A DNA stretch of 64,000 nt from Phycisphaerales bacterium Planc_01. GTDB lineage: Bacteria; Planctomycetota; Phycisphaerae; Sedimentisphaerales; Anaerobacaceae. The DNA lies in the NCBI GenBank assembly GCA_001603075.1, contig LVBB01000109.1:124001-188000 (forward strand). Direction: 5' to 3'. Both the position numbers and the translations under genes were made by a program. Shown piece by piece: positions 43,588 to 52,954 of this stretch; within the stretch, counting starts at the first letter, position 1, and every line of letters begins with the position of its first letter. The notes beneath the pieces were generated by a model. The model was not told the DNA's origin. It worked only from the letters and a program-made list of their open reading frames with translations, and ran no database searches.

Positions 43588-45750
43588 TCAAAGCTCGCCC
43601 CCAAGCGACGGCGGAATGACGCGGTCAAGATCGACCGCGCAGCGAAACCCGATCGTTGCACAACGGTCGAGCCCCGGCCACATCAGGAGGAATTTCGCGG
43701 CAAAGCCGCACGGCTGAGGCCCGCCATCAGCATACCAGTGCGACCCCTGCGCCTTGTAGTACGAGCCTCCCTTGACGACGCAGAATCGCGTCCGGCCGTC
43801 ACTTCGCTCGCTTTCGGTCCACTCCCAAGTATTGTCGCACATATCGTAACACCCGAATGGGGACCGGCCTTGCGGGAATGCCGTCACGGAAGCAGTCCCG
43901 CCGCTGCGTCCATCGTTGCAGCGGCCGTCTTCCCACGCATCACCCCAGGGATACGCACGTCCGTCCGGGCCTTGTGCGGCGTATTGCCACTCCTGCTCCG
44001 TGGGCAGCCGCTTGCCCGCCCAGCGGGCGTAGGCTCGTGCATCCTCCAGGTCCACGTACACAACCGGATGCTCCTCCAGGCCCGGGGGTACCCGGCCGTT
44101 GTGCCAGTGTCTCAGAAAATTCTCTCCATGGACCGGTCTGTAGCCCGTCTGCCGGAGAAACTCCGCGTATTGGCGGTTGGTCACAGGTGTCAGATCGATC
44201 GCATAGGGCCTCAGCCGGACCTCCCGCTCGAAGCGGACGATCGCGTGCAGGTCGCGACTTGGGTGGGCCGAAGGGTTCTGCCCGTCCAGGTGATAGAAGC
44301 CACACTCGCGATTTCGGTACTCGGTCTTCATGCGGAGATGCGCGGCCCCAATGGCAACCATGCCTTCGGGGATCTCATCTGCTCTGTATTCTGTCGTACG
44401 CTCAACAGGCCGGAGCTTCTCCGCCGCAGCCTCCAAAGCCGCGTTCCAGTCGGCAGCACCGTAGACGGCCGCCTGGCTCGCCAGGAACGCGGCAAAGTCC
44501 GCTCCCAACGACTTGCCGGCTCCCGCAACGAATGCGCCGATGCCACGAGGTGGAATCCGGCCGTCAAGCAGCAACTCGCCATCGCGCACCCGTCCCACCT
44601 CACAGCCGGCGATCAGATCGAAGCAGCCGTCACCCTCGCGATGCGGCACTCGCAACAGGGTGCCCTCGATCTGTTGCGCGGACCGGTTGACGAGCGTCCA
44701 CAACCGCAGGCTGTCTTGCTCCCACAAGCTCGCATAGACGTCTGGGTGCTCTGTCGGCACCAGCGGCGTCCATTCCCGGCCCGAGAACAGCCCGACATAT
44801 CGCCGCTGAATCGGCAGCATCGACCGAAGGATCGAGCGATCTCGCTGGCTCCAGCCCACCAGCGTGCCGAAGACGTTTTCCCACACGAGCATGCCGCTGC
44901 CGTTCATCCATGCGATGTGCAACTCGCCCGTGTGGTCGCGGTCCCAGCGTCGAATCTGGTGCATCATGTGCCGCCGCTCGAACCACTTGTTCCAGAGCAC
45001 GCCGGGAGCCTCACTGTCGGCAAACCACTGGGCCCAGGACATGTGGTGATCGGCGACGCGCTCGACAGGCAGTGTCAGTTCCGATTCCAGGACCACGCCC
45101 GGACGCACGGCGTCCAGCCGGTCGCGCAATTCCCGCACTGCCTCATGAAGCGTATCGAGGAATATGCCATCGGCCTCGATGGCCGAGATAAGTTCGGCCA
45201 GCATCTCGACGTCAGACCTGGCCTCCCGGCGAGTCCCGGTGTCCCAGGGGTTGTAGTTGATAAAGACCTTGACGCCCCGCTCGTGCAGGGTGCGGCTGAG
45301 TTCCCGCAGTCCGGCCAGGCCGCCGGGCATGTCGCGGTAGAAATCGAACTGGTTGCGGCCATCGAAGCCGATCCTCGGGTACGCATGCCACAGGACCACG
45401 GCATCGTAGCCCCCGAACTCCGCTCGTCCTTCGTCCAGATACTCCTCGATCGTGTACCGACGGCTGACGGGATCGTAAAACCGCTGATCGCACATCATCA
45501 CGAAACAGCACGAGTAGCATGACGGCACCCACGCAAACTCCTCTCGCCGATAGAGACCGCCGTCGTAGTTCAGACGCTGCCGCATCTGCTGCCGCGCGGC
45601 TGCCAGCGCGGCGCGCCAGGAGTCCCACTGCGATCGATCCGACGGCGCCGCTATCAGAGGCTTGATCTCAACAAGGTGAACATCGAGACTGCCGGGAGCA
45701 GCGCCATTGACAGACGCGGCAATCATTCCCCAAAGCAAGACAGACAGCAT
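43588..45750 (-). CDS. Barrel-domain protein fused to FGE/sulfatase-modifying-like domain
   Basis: The ATG at 45750 has a GGAG box and a signal peptide (MLSVLLWGMIAASVNG), giving 720 residues. Residues about 90-330 read like a glycosidase barrel (YDAVVLWHAYPRIGFDG, GVKVFINYNPWDTG, IEADGIFLDTLHEA). The last 260 residues are an FGE-sulfatase (SUMF1-like) domain: PYAIDLTPVTNRQYAEFLRQTGYRP, RWAGKRLPTEQEWQYAAQG, YPWGD and CYDMCDNTWEWTES. After FCVVKGGSYY, active FGEs have a Cys pair (GGSYxC-x4-C); here it reads GGSYYKAQGSHW with no Cys. So formylglycine formation is unlikely, and the domain may bind ligand instead. Confidence 0.82.
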   Translation of the reverse strand: MLSVLLWGMIAASVNGAAPGSLDVHLVEIKPLIAAPSDRSQWDSWRAALAAARQQMRQRLNYDGGLYRREEFAWVPSCYSCCFVMMCDQRFYDPVSRRYTIEEYLDEGRAEFGGYDAVVLWHAYPRIGFDGRNQFDFYRDMPGGLAGLRELSRTLHERGVKVFINYNPWDTGTRREARSDVEMLAELISAIEADGIFLDTLHEAVRELRDRLDAVRPGVVLESELTLPVERVADHHMSWAQWFADSEAPGVLWNKWFERRHMMHQIRRWDRDHTGELHIAWMNGSGMLVWENVFGTLVGWSQRDRSILRSMLPIQRRYVGLFSGREWTPLVPTEHPDVYASLWEQDSLRLWTLVNRSAQQIEGTLLRVPHREGDGCFDLIAGCEVGRVRDGELLLDGRIPPRGIGAFVAGAGKSLGADFAAFLASQAAVYGAADWNAALEAAAEKLRPVERTTEYRADEIPEGMVAIGAAHLRMKTEYRNRECGFYHLDGQNPSAHPSRDLHAIVRFEREVRLRPYAIDLTPVTNRQYAEFLRQTGYRPVHGENFLRHWHNGRVPPGLEEHPVVYVDLEDARAYARWAGKRLPTEQEWQYAAQGPDGRAYPWGDAWEDGRCNDGRSGGTASVTAFPQGRSPFGCYDMCDNTWEWTESERSDGRTRFCVVKGGSYYKAQGSHWYADGGPQPCGFAAKFLLMWPGLDRCATIGFRCAVDLDRVIPPSLGGEL

Positions 45751-46051
45751 GGCGGACTCTCCATCCAATTCCATGAAACGCATCTGCGGTATTCCTCACT
45801 ATACAGAGCCGATGCATGCGCCGACCATCGTGACCGAGACCAGCCGCATGACCGAGATCGGCTGTGCCGTCGGGCGATTCGATGCGCATGATACTGCCGG
45901 CCCCGCGTGCGCCAAGGAGCTATCGTGCCTGATCCTTCTGCATGAAGACCCCCTCACGACAATCCATTTGCTCATCCCAACGTTTTCCAGTAGATTGCCC
46001 TCTGGGTTTGGCTCATGCCAAGACACAATGAAAGATCGCCGGGGGTTTACC
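45751..46051. other. Divergent promoter region
   Basis: This stretch lies between the minus-strand barrel-FGE gene and the plus-strand HU gene, so it should contain both promoters. No clear -35/-10 pair or operator was recognised. A GGGGG tract 7 nt before the HU ATG serves as its ribosome site. Confidence 0.4.
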
Positions 46052-46366
46052 ATGGCAACCACGAGGAAAGAGCTGGTCAACCGCATCGTCGAGAGCACCG
46101 GCGCGGGACAGAGGCTCACCAGACAGGTGGTCCAACAATTCTTCGACGAGATCATTGTGGAACTCGCCCAAGGGAATCGCCTCGAATTCCGCGACTTCGG
46201 GGTATTCGCCGTCACAACGGCCCCCGCCCGGATGGCCCGGAATCCCAGGACTCGGGAAAGAGTCGAGGTGCCGGCCCGGCGCAAAGTGGTGTTCAAGCCG
46301 GGCAGGTTGATGAAGGAAGGAGTCAACGGCGACAGAGTGAAGGTGGCCGTGAAGAACACCCCGTAG
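46052..46366 (+). CDS. HU/IHF-family DNA-binding protein
   Basis: This 104-residue protein matches the HU fold: ATTRKELVNRIVESTGAGQRLTRQVVQQFFDEIIVELAQGNRLEFRDFGVFAV, then the beta-arm region with RNPRTRERVEVPARRKVVFKPG. In the arm, R-N-P is the conserved Pro turn that inserts into the DNA minor groove. The ATG at 46052 has a GGGGG stretch 7 nt upstream; earlier in-frame starts have no ribosome site. It would bend and compact DNA as a dimer. It lies 31 nt before a DUF169 gene on the same strand. Confidence 0.93.
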   Translation: MATTRKELVNRIVESTGAGQRLTRQVVQQFFDEIIVELAQGNRLEFRDFGVFAVTTAPARMARNPRTRERVEVPARRKVVFKPGRLMKEGVNGDRVKVAVKNTP

Positions 46367-46397
46367 TATTGCCGCTCTATGAAGGGGGACATGCCCG

Positions 46398-47177
46398 ATG
46401 AATCTCAACCTCAAAGAGGAGTTCCTGGGGCTTTGGAGCCGCTACTTCCCCGGCGCCGAGCTTCCGATCACCTTCCAGTACACGGAGCACTGCGGATCTG
46501 CTGAGAGGGTGAAGCCCCCCGCCGGTCACCGGTGCATCTTCGCTGAGCTGTCGAGGGTAAGAGGCGGACTGTCTCTGTGCTTTGACGCCGAATCGATTGG
46601 CTGCTTTGGCGGAACGAGATATGCGGGATTCAACGATGCCGCCATGCCGAATCTCGAGTACTTCCTTTCCTGCGGCATCCCGGGCAAGATGGAGGGTGAG
46701 CGTTACAAAAAGACCCCTGAGATCGTGAAAGCCTGGATGCACCAGGTTCCCAAACTGCAAGCGCCCGCTGAGTTCCTCGTGTTCAAACGGTGGGACCGGC
46801 TCGAAGAAACCGATGAGCCGGATGTGGTGGTCTTCTTTGCCCGACCCGATGTGCTGTCGGGACTATTCACGTTGGCCAACTTCGATGTCGCCGCACCGGA
46901 CGGTGTGTGGGCTCCGTTCGGTGCCGGCTGCGCTTCGACCGTCCAGTATCCGTATCTGGAGAAGGACAGCAACACGCCGAGAGCCGTACTGGGCTTGTTT
47001 GACGTGAGCGCGCGGCCCTTCATGCCGGGCGATATGCTGACCTTTTCCGTCCCGATGAATCGCTTCAGCCGCATGGTCGGCCACATGGAAGAGAGCTTCC
47101 TCATCACCGAGTCGTGGAGCAGAGTCCGGACGAGAATCGGGAAGGTCCGGCAGGATCTTCCGGAGCAATCGATTTGA
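46398..47177 (+). CDS. DUF169 family protein
   Basis: This 259-residue soluble protein shows the DUF169 pattern: an N-terminal helix, then a Cys-containing core (HRCIFAELSRVRGG...LCFDAESIGCFGGTRYAG). The C-terminal part has DVVVFFARPDVLSGLFTLANF and VWAPFGAGCASTVQYPYLE. Cys residues at about 44, 61 and 69 and later could hold a metal or redox centre. Members are common in anaerobes and some bacteria, but the function is not established. It lies between HU and the DUF4832 gene (13-nt gap to the latter), so they may form an operon. Confidence 0.8.
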   Translation: MNLNLKEEFLGLWSRYFPGAELPITFQYTEHCGSAERVKPPAGHRCIFAELSRVRGGLSLCFDAESIGCFGGTRYAGFNDAAMPNLEYFLSCGIPGKMEGERYKKTPEIVKAWMHQVPKLQAPAEFLVFKRWDRLEETDEPDVVVFFARPDVLSGLFTLANFDVAAPDGVWAPFGAGCASTVQYPYLEKDSNTPRAVLGLFDVSARPFMPGDMLTFSVPMNRFSRMVGHMEESFLITESWSRVRTRIGKVRQDLPEQSI

Positions 47178-47190
47178 CGAGGAGAACGCA

Positions 47191-48642
47191 ATGAACCGAT
47201 CCACAACTCATATCTGGATCGTTGTAGCCGTCCTTCTGTCGCCTTGCACCTGGGGCCAACAGGCCGCGCGCAATTCGGACACGGTGACAGTCGTGCCCGA
47301 AGAGACCGAGGAACTATTGGCCAATCCGGGTATGGGTTGGCAGACATTCCATCGGACCCGGAACCAGGATAAGAACCTGCCCGATTGGATTCCTTCAACC
47401 GTTCACTACGCCCGATGGGGCTGGGGCCAGATCGAGCCTCGTCCAGGCGAGATCGACTATGCCTTCCTCGATGATGCGCTGCGGCAGACCCGTGCGGCCG
47501 GTCAGCGACTGGCGTTTCGCATCATGTGCTGTTCGACATCGCCCGGCAGACCATACCATCCGGCGTGGCTCCAGAACGTGGGCGGTCGGATCATCCTGGC
47601 CGACTACGGCGGGCAAGAAGAACTGGCCATCCCTGACCTGGACGACCCGGACGTGCTGGCCAGGCACCTGCATTTCATCGAACGACTGGGACAGCGTTAC
47701 GACGGCCATCCGGACATCGATCACGTGGATCTGGGCACCGTCGGCTGGTGGGGCGAATGGCATATGAGCAACTCCACAATCGCCACGATGCCGACGGTGG
47801 AGAACCGCAGGCGGATCATCGACGCCTATGCAAACGCCTTCAAGAAGACGCCGCTGCTGATGCTCATCGGCGACCCGGAGAGCCTGGCCTGCGCCGCCGA
47901 GCGCGGCGCCGGATGGCGGGCCGACTGCCTCGGCGACATGGGCGGCTTCTCGAAAACGTGGTGCCACATGTGCGATGCGTACCCGCAACTGGTCCACAAG
48001 GCGGGTGTGGCGGATGCATGGAGAACGGCGCCAGTGGCCTGGGAGAGCTGCTGGGACATGCGCCGATGGGTGAGCGAGGGCTGGTCGCTTCGATATATCT
48101 TCAACTACGCCCTGGCCATGCACGGCTCCTACCTCAACAACAAGTCGGCTCCGTTGCCTGAGGGCGACGACGTGCGTCAGGAAATCGAGAGGTTCCTTCG
48201 CCGGCTCGGCTACCGTCTTGTCCTGCGGGAGTTACGGCATCCGGAACGCGCACACCCAGGGGATACGGTGGCACTCGCAACGACGTGGCAGAACGTGGGT
48301 TCGGCCCCCTGCTATCGACCCTACCGTCCGGCGTATCGGCTGACACACGAGCACGGGCAAAGCCGAATACTCATCGGCAACGCAACCGTCGAGACGTGGA
48401 TGCCCGGCACGGTGGACGTGCTTGGCGAAGAGTTCCTCAAAGACCCGCCGGACCTGCCACCCGGAAAGACAGTCACGGTCGTGGACCAGGTCGTACTACC
48501 GGCGGACCTGCACGCGGGCCGACACGCCCTCGCCGTCGCGATCGTGGGCGAGCACTCATCTGAACCGGTTGTGAGACTCGCCATCAAAGGCCGATCCGAG
48601 GATGGCTGGTATCCTTTGAGTGAGATCATCGTCCATAGGTAG
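47191..48642 (+). CDS. Secreted DUF4832 domain protein
   Basis: This 483-residue protein has a signal peptide ending SPCTWGQQ. It has the DUF4874/DUF4832 start NPGMGWQTFHRTRNQD and then a barrel-like stretch (YARWGWGQIEPRPGEIDYAFLDDALRQTR, GYDGHPDIDHVDLGTVGWWGEWHMSNS). The end is an immunoglobulin-like beta domain (ALATTWQNVGSAPCYRPYRPAYRL). In planctomycetes and Bacteroidetes these proteins are often next to glycan-active genes; activity is unproven. It ends 57 nt before the convergent PQQ-propeller gene. Confidence 0.82.
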   Translation: MNRSTTHIWIVVAVLLSPCTWGQQAARNSDTVTVVPEETEELLANPGMGWQTFHRTRNQDKNLPDWIPSTVHYARWGWGQIEPRPGEIDYAFLDDALRQTRAAGQRLAFRIMCCSTSPGRPYHPAWLQNVGGRIILADYGGQEELAIPDLDDPDVLARHLHFIERLGQRYDGHPDIDHVDLGTVGWWGEWHMSNSTIATMPTVENRRRIIDAYANAFKKTPLLMLIGDPESLACAAERGAGWRADCLGDMGGFSKTWCHMCDAYPQLVHKAGVADAWRTAPVAWESCWDMRRWVSEGWSLRYIFNYALAMHGSYLNNKSAPLPEGDDVRQEIERFLRRLGYRLVLRELRHPERAHPGDTVALATTWQNVGSAPCYRPYRPAYRLTHEHGQSRILIGNATVETWMPGTVDVLGEEFLKDPPDLPPGKTVTVVDQVVLPADLHAGRHALAVAIVGEHSSEPVVRLAIKGRSEDGWYPLSEIIVHR

Positions 48643-48699
48643 TCACGCTGTAGGCACGATCCTCTGTGCCCTTTCGATTCGCAGATGGGCCTTATCGTG

Positions 48700-51453
48700 C
48701 TATCGCAACGCGACCTGACATTGTGATGGTGCGTCATCCAGCCGTCGCAGGATGGCCGCGATCTTCTCGATGTAGTAGAGGTCCGCCTTACACCACGGCT
48801 GATCGAGCTTCGCCGCCAGCGCCTCGGCAGAGAACTCGCATCCGCCGGCGGCGGCAGCGAAGATGCCCCGCGACAGATGGGGCGGCGAGATGTAGTTCTC
48901 CCCTCCGATCATGCGTTCGCCGTAGGCCTGATACCAGAGCGGCAGTCCCTGCATCAGGGCGTGAACGTTCCGTTCCAGGGCCTGGCCCGCATATTGACCG
49001 AGCAACGCGCCGACCTCCGGCGTCAGGCCCACGTAGCGCGGCACCTTGGCGCCGTGCAGTCCCTTGCTCACCGCGCGGGTGGGCCGGATCAGCCATGTAT
49101 CGGCCCGCTCGTGATGCACGCGTTCGGTCGCCATACGCGCGAACAGCGCGGCAGCACGCTGCACGTCCTCACCGGTGCCGATCCGTCGAAAGAGCCGCCC
49201 CGCCGCCAGAACGCCGGCCAGTTGTCCGTTCAAACGCTCCGCCTCATCCTGCACACCGGCGTGGTCAAACAGAAACTTCTCTTCCGCGAAGTCGGTGAAG
49301 ATCTCGCGAACCGCCCCGAGCTTCCCTTGGACGCGGTCCCATCGGTCCGCATAGTGAGCGTAGGCCCACACGGCGTACAGGTCCTCGATGCTCGCAGTAC
49401 AGGCGACCTGCCGATCGGCGAACTGCTTCATGCCGGGACCAAGGTCGTGGGGCTCGCGTCGTTTTCCATCGCTGTCGCTGACGGGCTTGTCCAGAGGGAC
49501 CCCGGCGTCCCACAGCCCGTCCAGAAGGGCAATGGCCTTCGCCCGGACCTCAGGCTGGAGGTGGGGCAGCGAAAGTGCCACGGCCTGCATCGTCTCAGCC
49601 GACCGCCAGAAGTGCCGTTCCTCTCCGCTGATACCCAACTGCACGACAAGCGGGGCCCACGGACCGTCCTCGATCAACTCTCGAACCTGTTCGGCCAGAC
49701 GACTTCGCAGGGCGGCCGCCCGCACCGAATTGTCCTGGCGAACCTGCGTTGCCGGCGACCGCTCGAAGAACGAACGCAGGTCGTTCGATCCGAGGACGAT
49801 CCTCTCGATGCGGTCGTCGAAGCCGCCGGCCCCGTGCGAGGCTACATTGCCGCCTGCGACGCACCAGGACAATTCGCTCTTCTTCGGCGTCGGCGGTTCG
49901 GCGCCTCCGCCAGCCGCCGTGGGCACATCGGGTCCGGCGATGCAGACGACCTGCGAGCCGACGATCCAGAACAGCCGGCCCTCAGCCGCGGCGCAGATCG
50001 ACCGGTCGGGACCATGCCACTCGTTGGGCATGCCGGTCAGATAACCTTGCAGCGCCAGTTTGGCGGCCCCGTCGAACCCCCCTTCGACGGCCGACGGACC
50101 GAAGATGCCGCCGTACGTGTCCCGGCCCGACCAGATCGGTGTCGCCTTCATACTGTCGAGATCGAGACCGCCCAACATGCCTTGATGATGCCCCACAAGC
50201 ACATTGCCCATTAGAGACAACGACTGCGTCTCGTCGCCGATCATTGGAAAGGCGTACCAGTCGCGCTCGTTGTCGCTGGAAGGCCAGTACCAGTCGAAGC
50301 GGCCGGTCTGCCGCTCGAGGCGCCCCAGCACGTTGTACCGCCGGACCCCCCGAAGGTAGTACGTCATCGCCGAACGGGCGAAGGTGTAGAGTTCGCCGGT
50401 TTTGGGATGGAACGTCGGGGGAGTGGGCGGATTGTGCAGGCCGACGGTGAACAGGACCGGCGCGATCCACGGCTCGGTCCCGTCGGCCAGATCGAAGGCA
50501 TAGAAACAGCGGTCGTACGGGTGATCCCCGAGGTAACGGACGATCCCGTCCTGCTCGGCCTCGCGCCGCTGCGGCGTGGGGTGCATGACCAGATCGCCCC
50601 ACTGGTCCATAAGAACCTTGTCCCGCGGACCAAGGGGAATCGACTGCTGGATCTGCTTGAGCAGAGCGCCGTTGCGGTCCATCACCGTATGGAATGAATC
50701 GGCCGGGTTCGCGCGAACGATCGCCAGGTCCTGCCAGATCGTCGGCCCCTGATCGCGCAGCGATAAGCCCGCCAGCTTCGGCGACTTCCACAGTAGCGCC
50801 CCATCGGGATCGAGGCAATACACGTGCATGTCCTCCGAGCCGAAGACGATCCTGCGTCCGTCGAGCGAGAGCGATGCCGGCTTGAGGATCATCCCACCCG
50901 TCGTGAACGTCCAGCGTCTGGCACCTGTGCGCGCATCGACGGCATGGAAGACGCCCGCCCGATCCCCGAAGTAGACGTTTCGCCCGTCGCAGGCCGGCGC
51001 GACCCAGATGCCCGCCCCGGCGTCATACGTCCAGATCAGCGACCCATCGCCGGCGTCGAGGCAGTACAGCGTGCCCTTGTCGAACGCCTCATCGGCGCCG
51101 AAGTAGAGCCGGCCCTGCCCATAGCAAGCTGAAGCACCGATGGGACCGCCCGCCTGAAAGGTCCAACGGGTCCGCCCGTCTGCCACGTCCAAGGCGTGCA
51201 TGCGACCGGCGAACGTCCCCACGAAACACATGCCGTCCGCAACAATGGCCTCGATGCGCGTGGCGATCATCTCAGCGTGAAAGTCACGATACCACTTTCG
51301 CTCGTACGGACCCCGGACGATCTCGTCGGTATATCCGCTGCGCTGATGGTCGCGATGCAGGGTGGGCCAGTCGCCGGCGACGGCGATGGAAATCTCGCCG
51401 CCTGCCGCCAGAGCAAAACCCATAACCAGCATTGAAGCGGTGCGCCTGGTCAT
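48700..51453 (-). CDS. Secreted PQQ-type beta-propeller protein
   Basis: This 917-residue protein starts at an ATG with a GGGAGGG box 9 nt upstream, then a signal peptide (ASMLVMGFALAAGG...AVAGDW). The N-terminal half has repeated propeller blades: LDVADGRTRWTFQAGG, LDAGDGSLIWTYDAGAG, VDARTGARRWTFTTGG. These match the W-motif of PQQ-binding-like repeats. The C-terminal third (about 600-917) is helical and not recognised. Such propellers in planctomycetes are mostly extracellular binding proteins rather than PQQ enzymes. A Gfo/Idh-type gene lies 106 nt upstream on the same strand. Confidence 0.85.
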   Translation of the reverse strand: MTRRTASMLVMGFALAAGGEISIAVAGDWPTLHRDHQRSGYTDEIVRGPYERKWYRDFHAEMIATRIEAIVADGMCFVGTFAGRMHALDVADGRTRWTFQAGGPIGASACYGQGRLYFGADEAFDKGTLYCLDAGDGSLIWTYDAGAGIWVAPACDGRNVYFGDRAGVFHAVDARTGARRWTFTTGGMILKPASLSLDGRRIVFGSEDMHVYCLDPDGALLWKSPKLAGLSLRDQGPTIWQDLAIVRANPADSFHTVMDRNGALLKQIQQSIPLGPRDKVLMDQWGDLVMHPTPQRREAEQDGIVRYLGDHPYDRCFYAFDLADGTEPWIAPVLFTVGLHNPPTPPTFHPKTGELYTFARSAMTYYLRGVRRYNVLGRLERQTGRFDWYWPSSDNERDWYAFPMIGDETQSLSLMGNVLVGHHQGMLGGLDLDSMKATPIWSGRDTYGGIFGPSAVEGGFDGAAKLALQGYLTGMPNEWHGPDRSICAAAEGRLFWIVGSQVVCIAGPDVPTAAGGGAEPPTPKKSELSWCVAGGNVASHGAGGFDDRIERIVLGSNDLRSFFERSPATQVRQDNSVRAAALRSRLAEQVRELIEDGPWAPLVVQLGISGEERHFWRSAETMQAVALSLPHLQPEVRAKAIALLDGLWDAGVPLDKPVSDSDGKRREPHDLGPGMKQFADRQVACTASIEDLYAVWAYAHYADRWDRVQGKLGAVREIFTDFAEEKFLFDHAGVQDEAERLNGQLAGVLAAGRLFRRIGTGEDVQRAAALFARMATERVHHERADTWLIRPTRAVSKGLHGAKVPRYVGLTPEVGALLGQYAGQALERNVHALMQGLPLWYQAYGERMIGGENYISPPHLSRGIFAAAAGGCEFSAEALAAKLDQPWCKADLYYIEKIAAILRRLDDAPSQCQVALR

Positions 51454-51559
51454 CCGACAAAACCCTCCCCAAAAAACCACTGGAGCCGGCAGGAATCAGT
51501 GCAAGGGCAATCCTGGCATTCCGCAAGCAGCCGATCCCATCGAACCCGAATCTTCGATG

Positions 51560-52921
51560 TTATCCCTCCAGCGACCAGCCCTCGCGATACTCGCTGTGGA
51601 GCAACTGGTTGGCCGCATCGTCGTTGGTAAACCGCCCGGCAGGGCCGTTCCACTGCAGCGGCCTGCTCGTGCGAAGCGCGATGTTGCCAAGCAGCACAAA
51701 CTCGGCCAGAAGCCCGGCCGTGGGGAAGTGGGTTCCTGCCGGCTCACCGCCCCGGCATGCATCGAACCACTCTCTCCACGTTCCCGCGCGGCGAGGCAGC
51801 GTGCGCGGTACGTCCGCGAACCTCCTGGCCCGCTCTTCGGGAAAGACCTTTGGACCGAGCATGAATCCCTCGTCGCCGATATACATTTCCCCGCTCTCGG
51901 GCAGTGGGAAGCCCGGTTTGGGGCTCAGCGGTTTCAGCCCCCCGTCATACCATACGACGCGAACCGGCGGCATGTCCTCGCGGGCGGGAAACTCGTAGGC
52001 AACCATCGAAGCCAACGGGGCTGTCTCCGTCATGACCTTCGACGACACGGCCGATACGCTCACCGGGCTGGTCAGCTTCAGCGCGCGGAATGGGGTGTTG
52101 GCGTGATGGCAGCCCATGTCGCCCAGCGCGCCGGTCCCGAAATCCCACCAGCCGCGAAAATTCCACGGATGATAGACGCTTTCGTGGTAACGCGGATCGA
52201 CCTGCTCCAGGGCAAGGTGCCCCTCCGGCCAGACTTTCTTGAACGGCCGCATCGCCGCCGGCCCAATCCAGAGATCCCAATCCAGCGTCTTCGGCACGGG
52301 GTCTTCACCGGCCGGGCGCGTCATGCCCTGCGGCCACCAGGGGCGGTCGCTCCACAGGTGCAGTTCGCGCACCGGGCCGATCGCCCCCGCCCAGATCAGC
52401 TCGCAGGTCCGGCACGCGGCTTCGCTCGTATTCGGTGAGGACGTGTCGGTTGTGGCCACTCCAGCCTCGCGGGCTGTCGCCACTACGGCGCGGCATTCGC
52501 GGATGGTACGCGTGATGGGCTTGACGCAACAGACGTGCTTCTTCCTGCGAAGTGCCGGCAGCACAATGACCGCATGCGTATGGTCCGGCGTGCCGCAGTA
52601 GACCGCGTCGATCTGCGGATCCATCGCCTCGAACATCTCGCGGTAGTCGCGGAACCGCCTGGCCTGGGGCCACTGATCGTAGGCTTTCTTCGCATATACG
52701 TCGTCCACATCGCACAAGGCAACGATTTGAAAGCCGGCCTCTTCGCACGCACGAAGCTGTGGGAACCCGACGCCGCCGACGCCGACGCCTGCCAGTGTGA
52801 GCTTGTCGCTCGGAGCCGTGTGACCGGCGCCGCCGAGTACATGACGTGGCACGATGGCGATCGATGCGGCCGCCGCGGCGGCGCCGCGGAGCCACTGCCG
52901 ACGTGTGGGATACTGGGACAT
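51560..52921 (-). CDS. Tat-exported Gfo/Idh/MocA-family oxidoreductase
   Basis: This 453-residue protein has a twin-arginine leader (TRRQWLRGAAAAAASIAIVPRHVLGG). The Rossmann domain follows (LAGVGVGGVGFPQLRA, DAVYCGTPDHTHA). The family EKP motif is changed: here it reads CCVKPIT, so Val133 replaces the usual Glu while Lys134 is kept. The C-terminal half, GWWDFGTGALGDMGCHH, matches the region of planctomycete family members that binds the substrate. It may oxidise or isomerise a sugar outside the cytoplasm with a tightly held NAD(P). The exact substrate is unknown. Confidence 0.9.
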   Translation of the reverse strand: MSQYPTRRQWLRGAAAAAASIAIVPRHVLGGAGHTAPSDKLTLAGVGVGGVGFPQLRACEEAGFQIVALCDVDDVYAKKAYDQWPQARRFRDYREMFEAMDPQIDAVYCGTPDHTHAVIVLPALRRKKHVCCVKPITRTIRECRAVVATAREAGVATTDTSSPNTSEAACRTCELIWAGAIGPVRELHLWSDRPWWPQGMTRPAGEDPVPKTLDWDLWIGPAAMRPFKKVWPEGHLALEQVDPRYHESVYHPWNFRGWWDFGTGALGDMGCHHANTPFRALKLTSPVSVSAVSSKVMTETAPLASMVAYEFPAREDMPPVRVVWYDGGLKPLSPKPGFPLPESGEMYIGDEGFMLGPKVFPEERARRFADVPRTLPRRAGTWREWFDACRGGEPAGTHFPTAGLLAEFVLLGNIALRTSRPLQWNGPAGRFTNDDAANQLLHSEYREGWSLEG

Positions 52922-52954
52922 GATCGTCTCTCCTTGCCTTTATCCTGGATTGGC

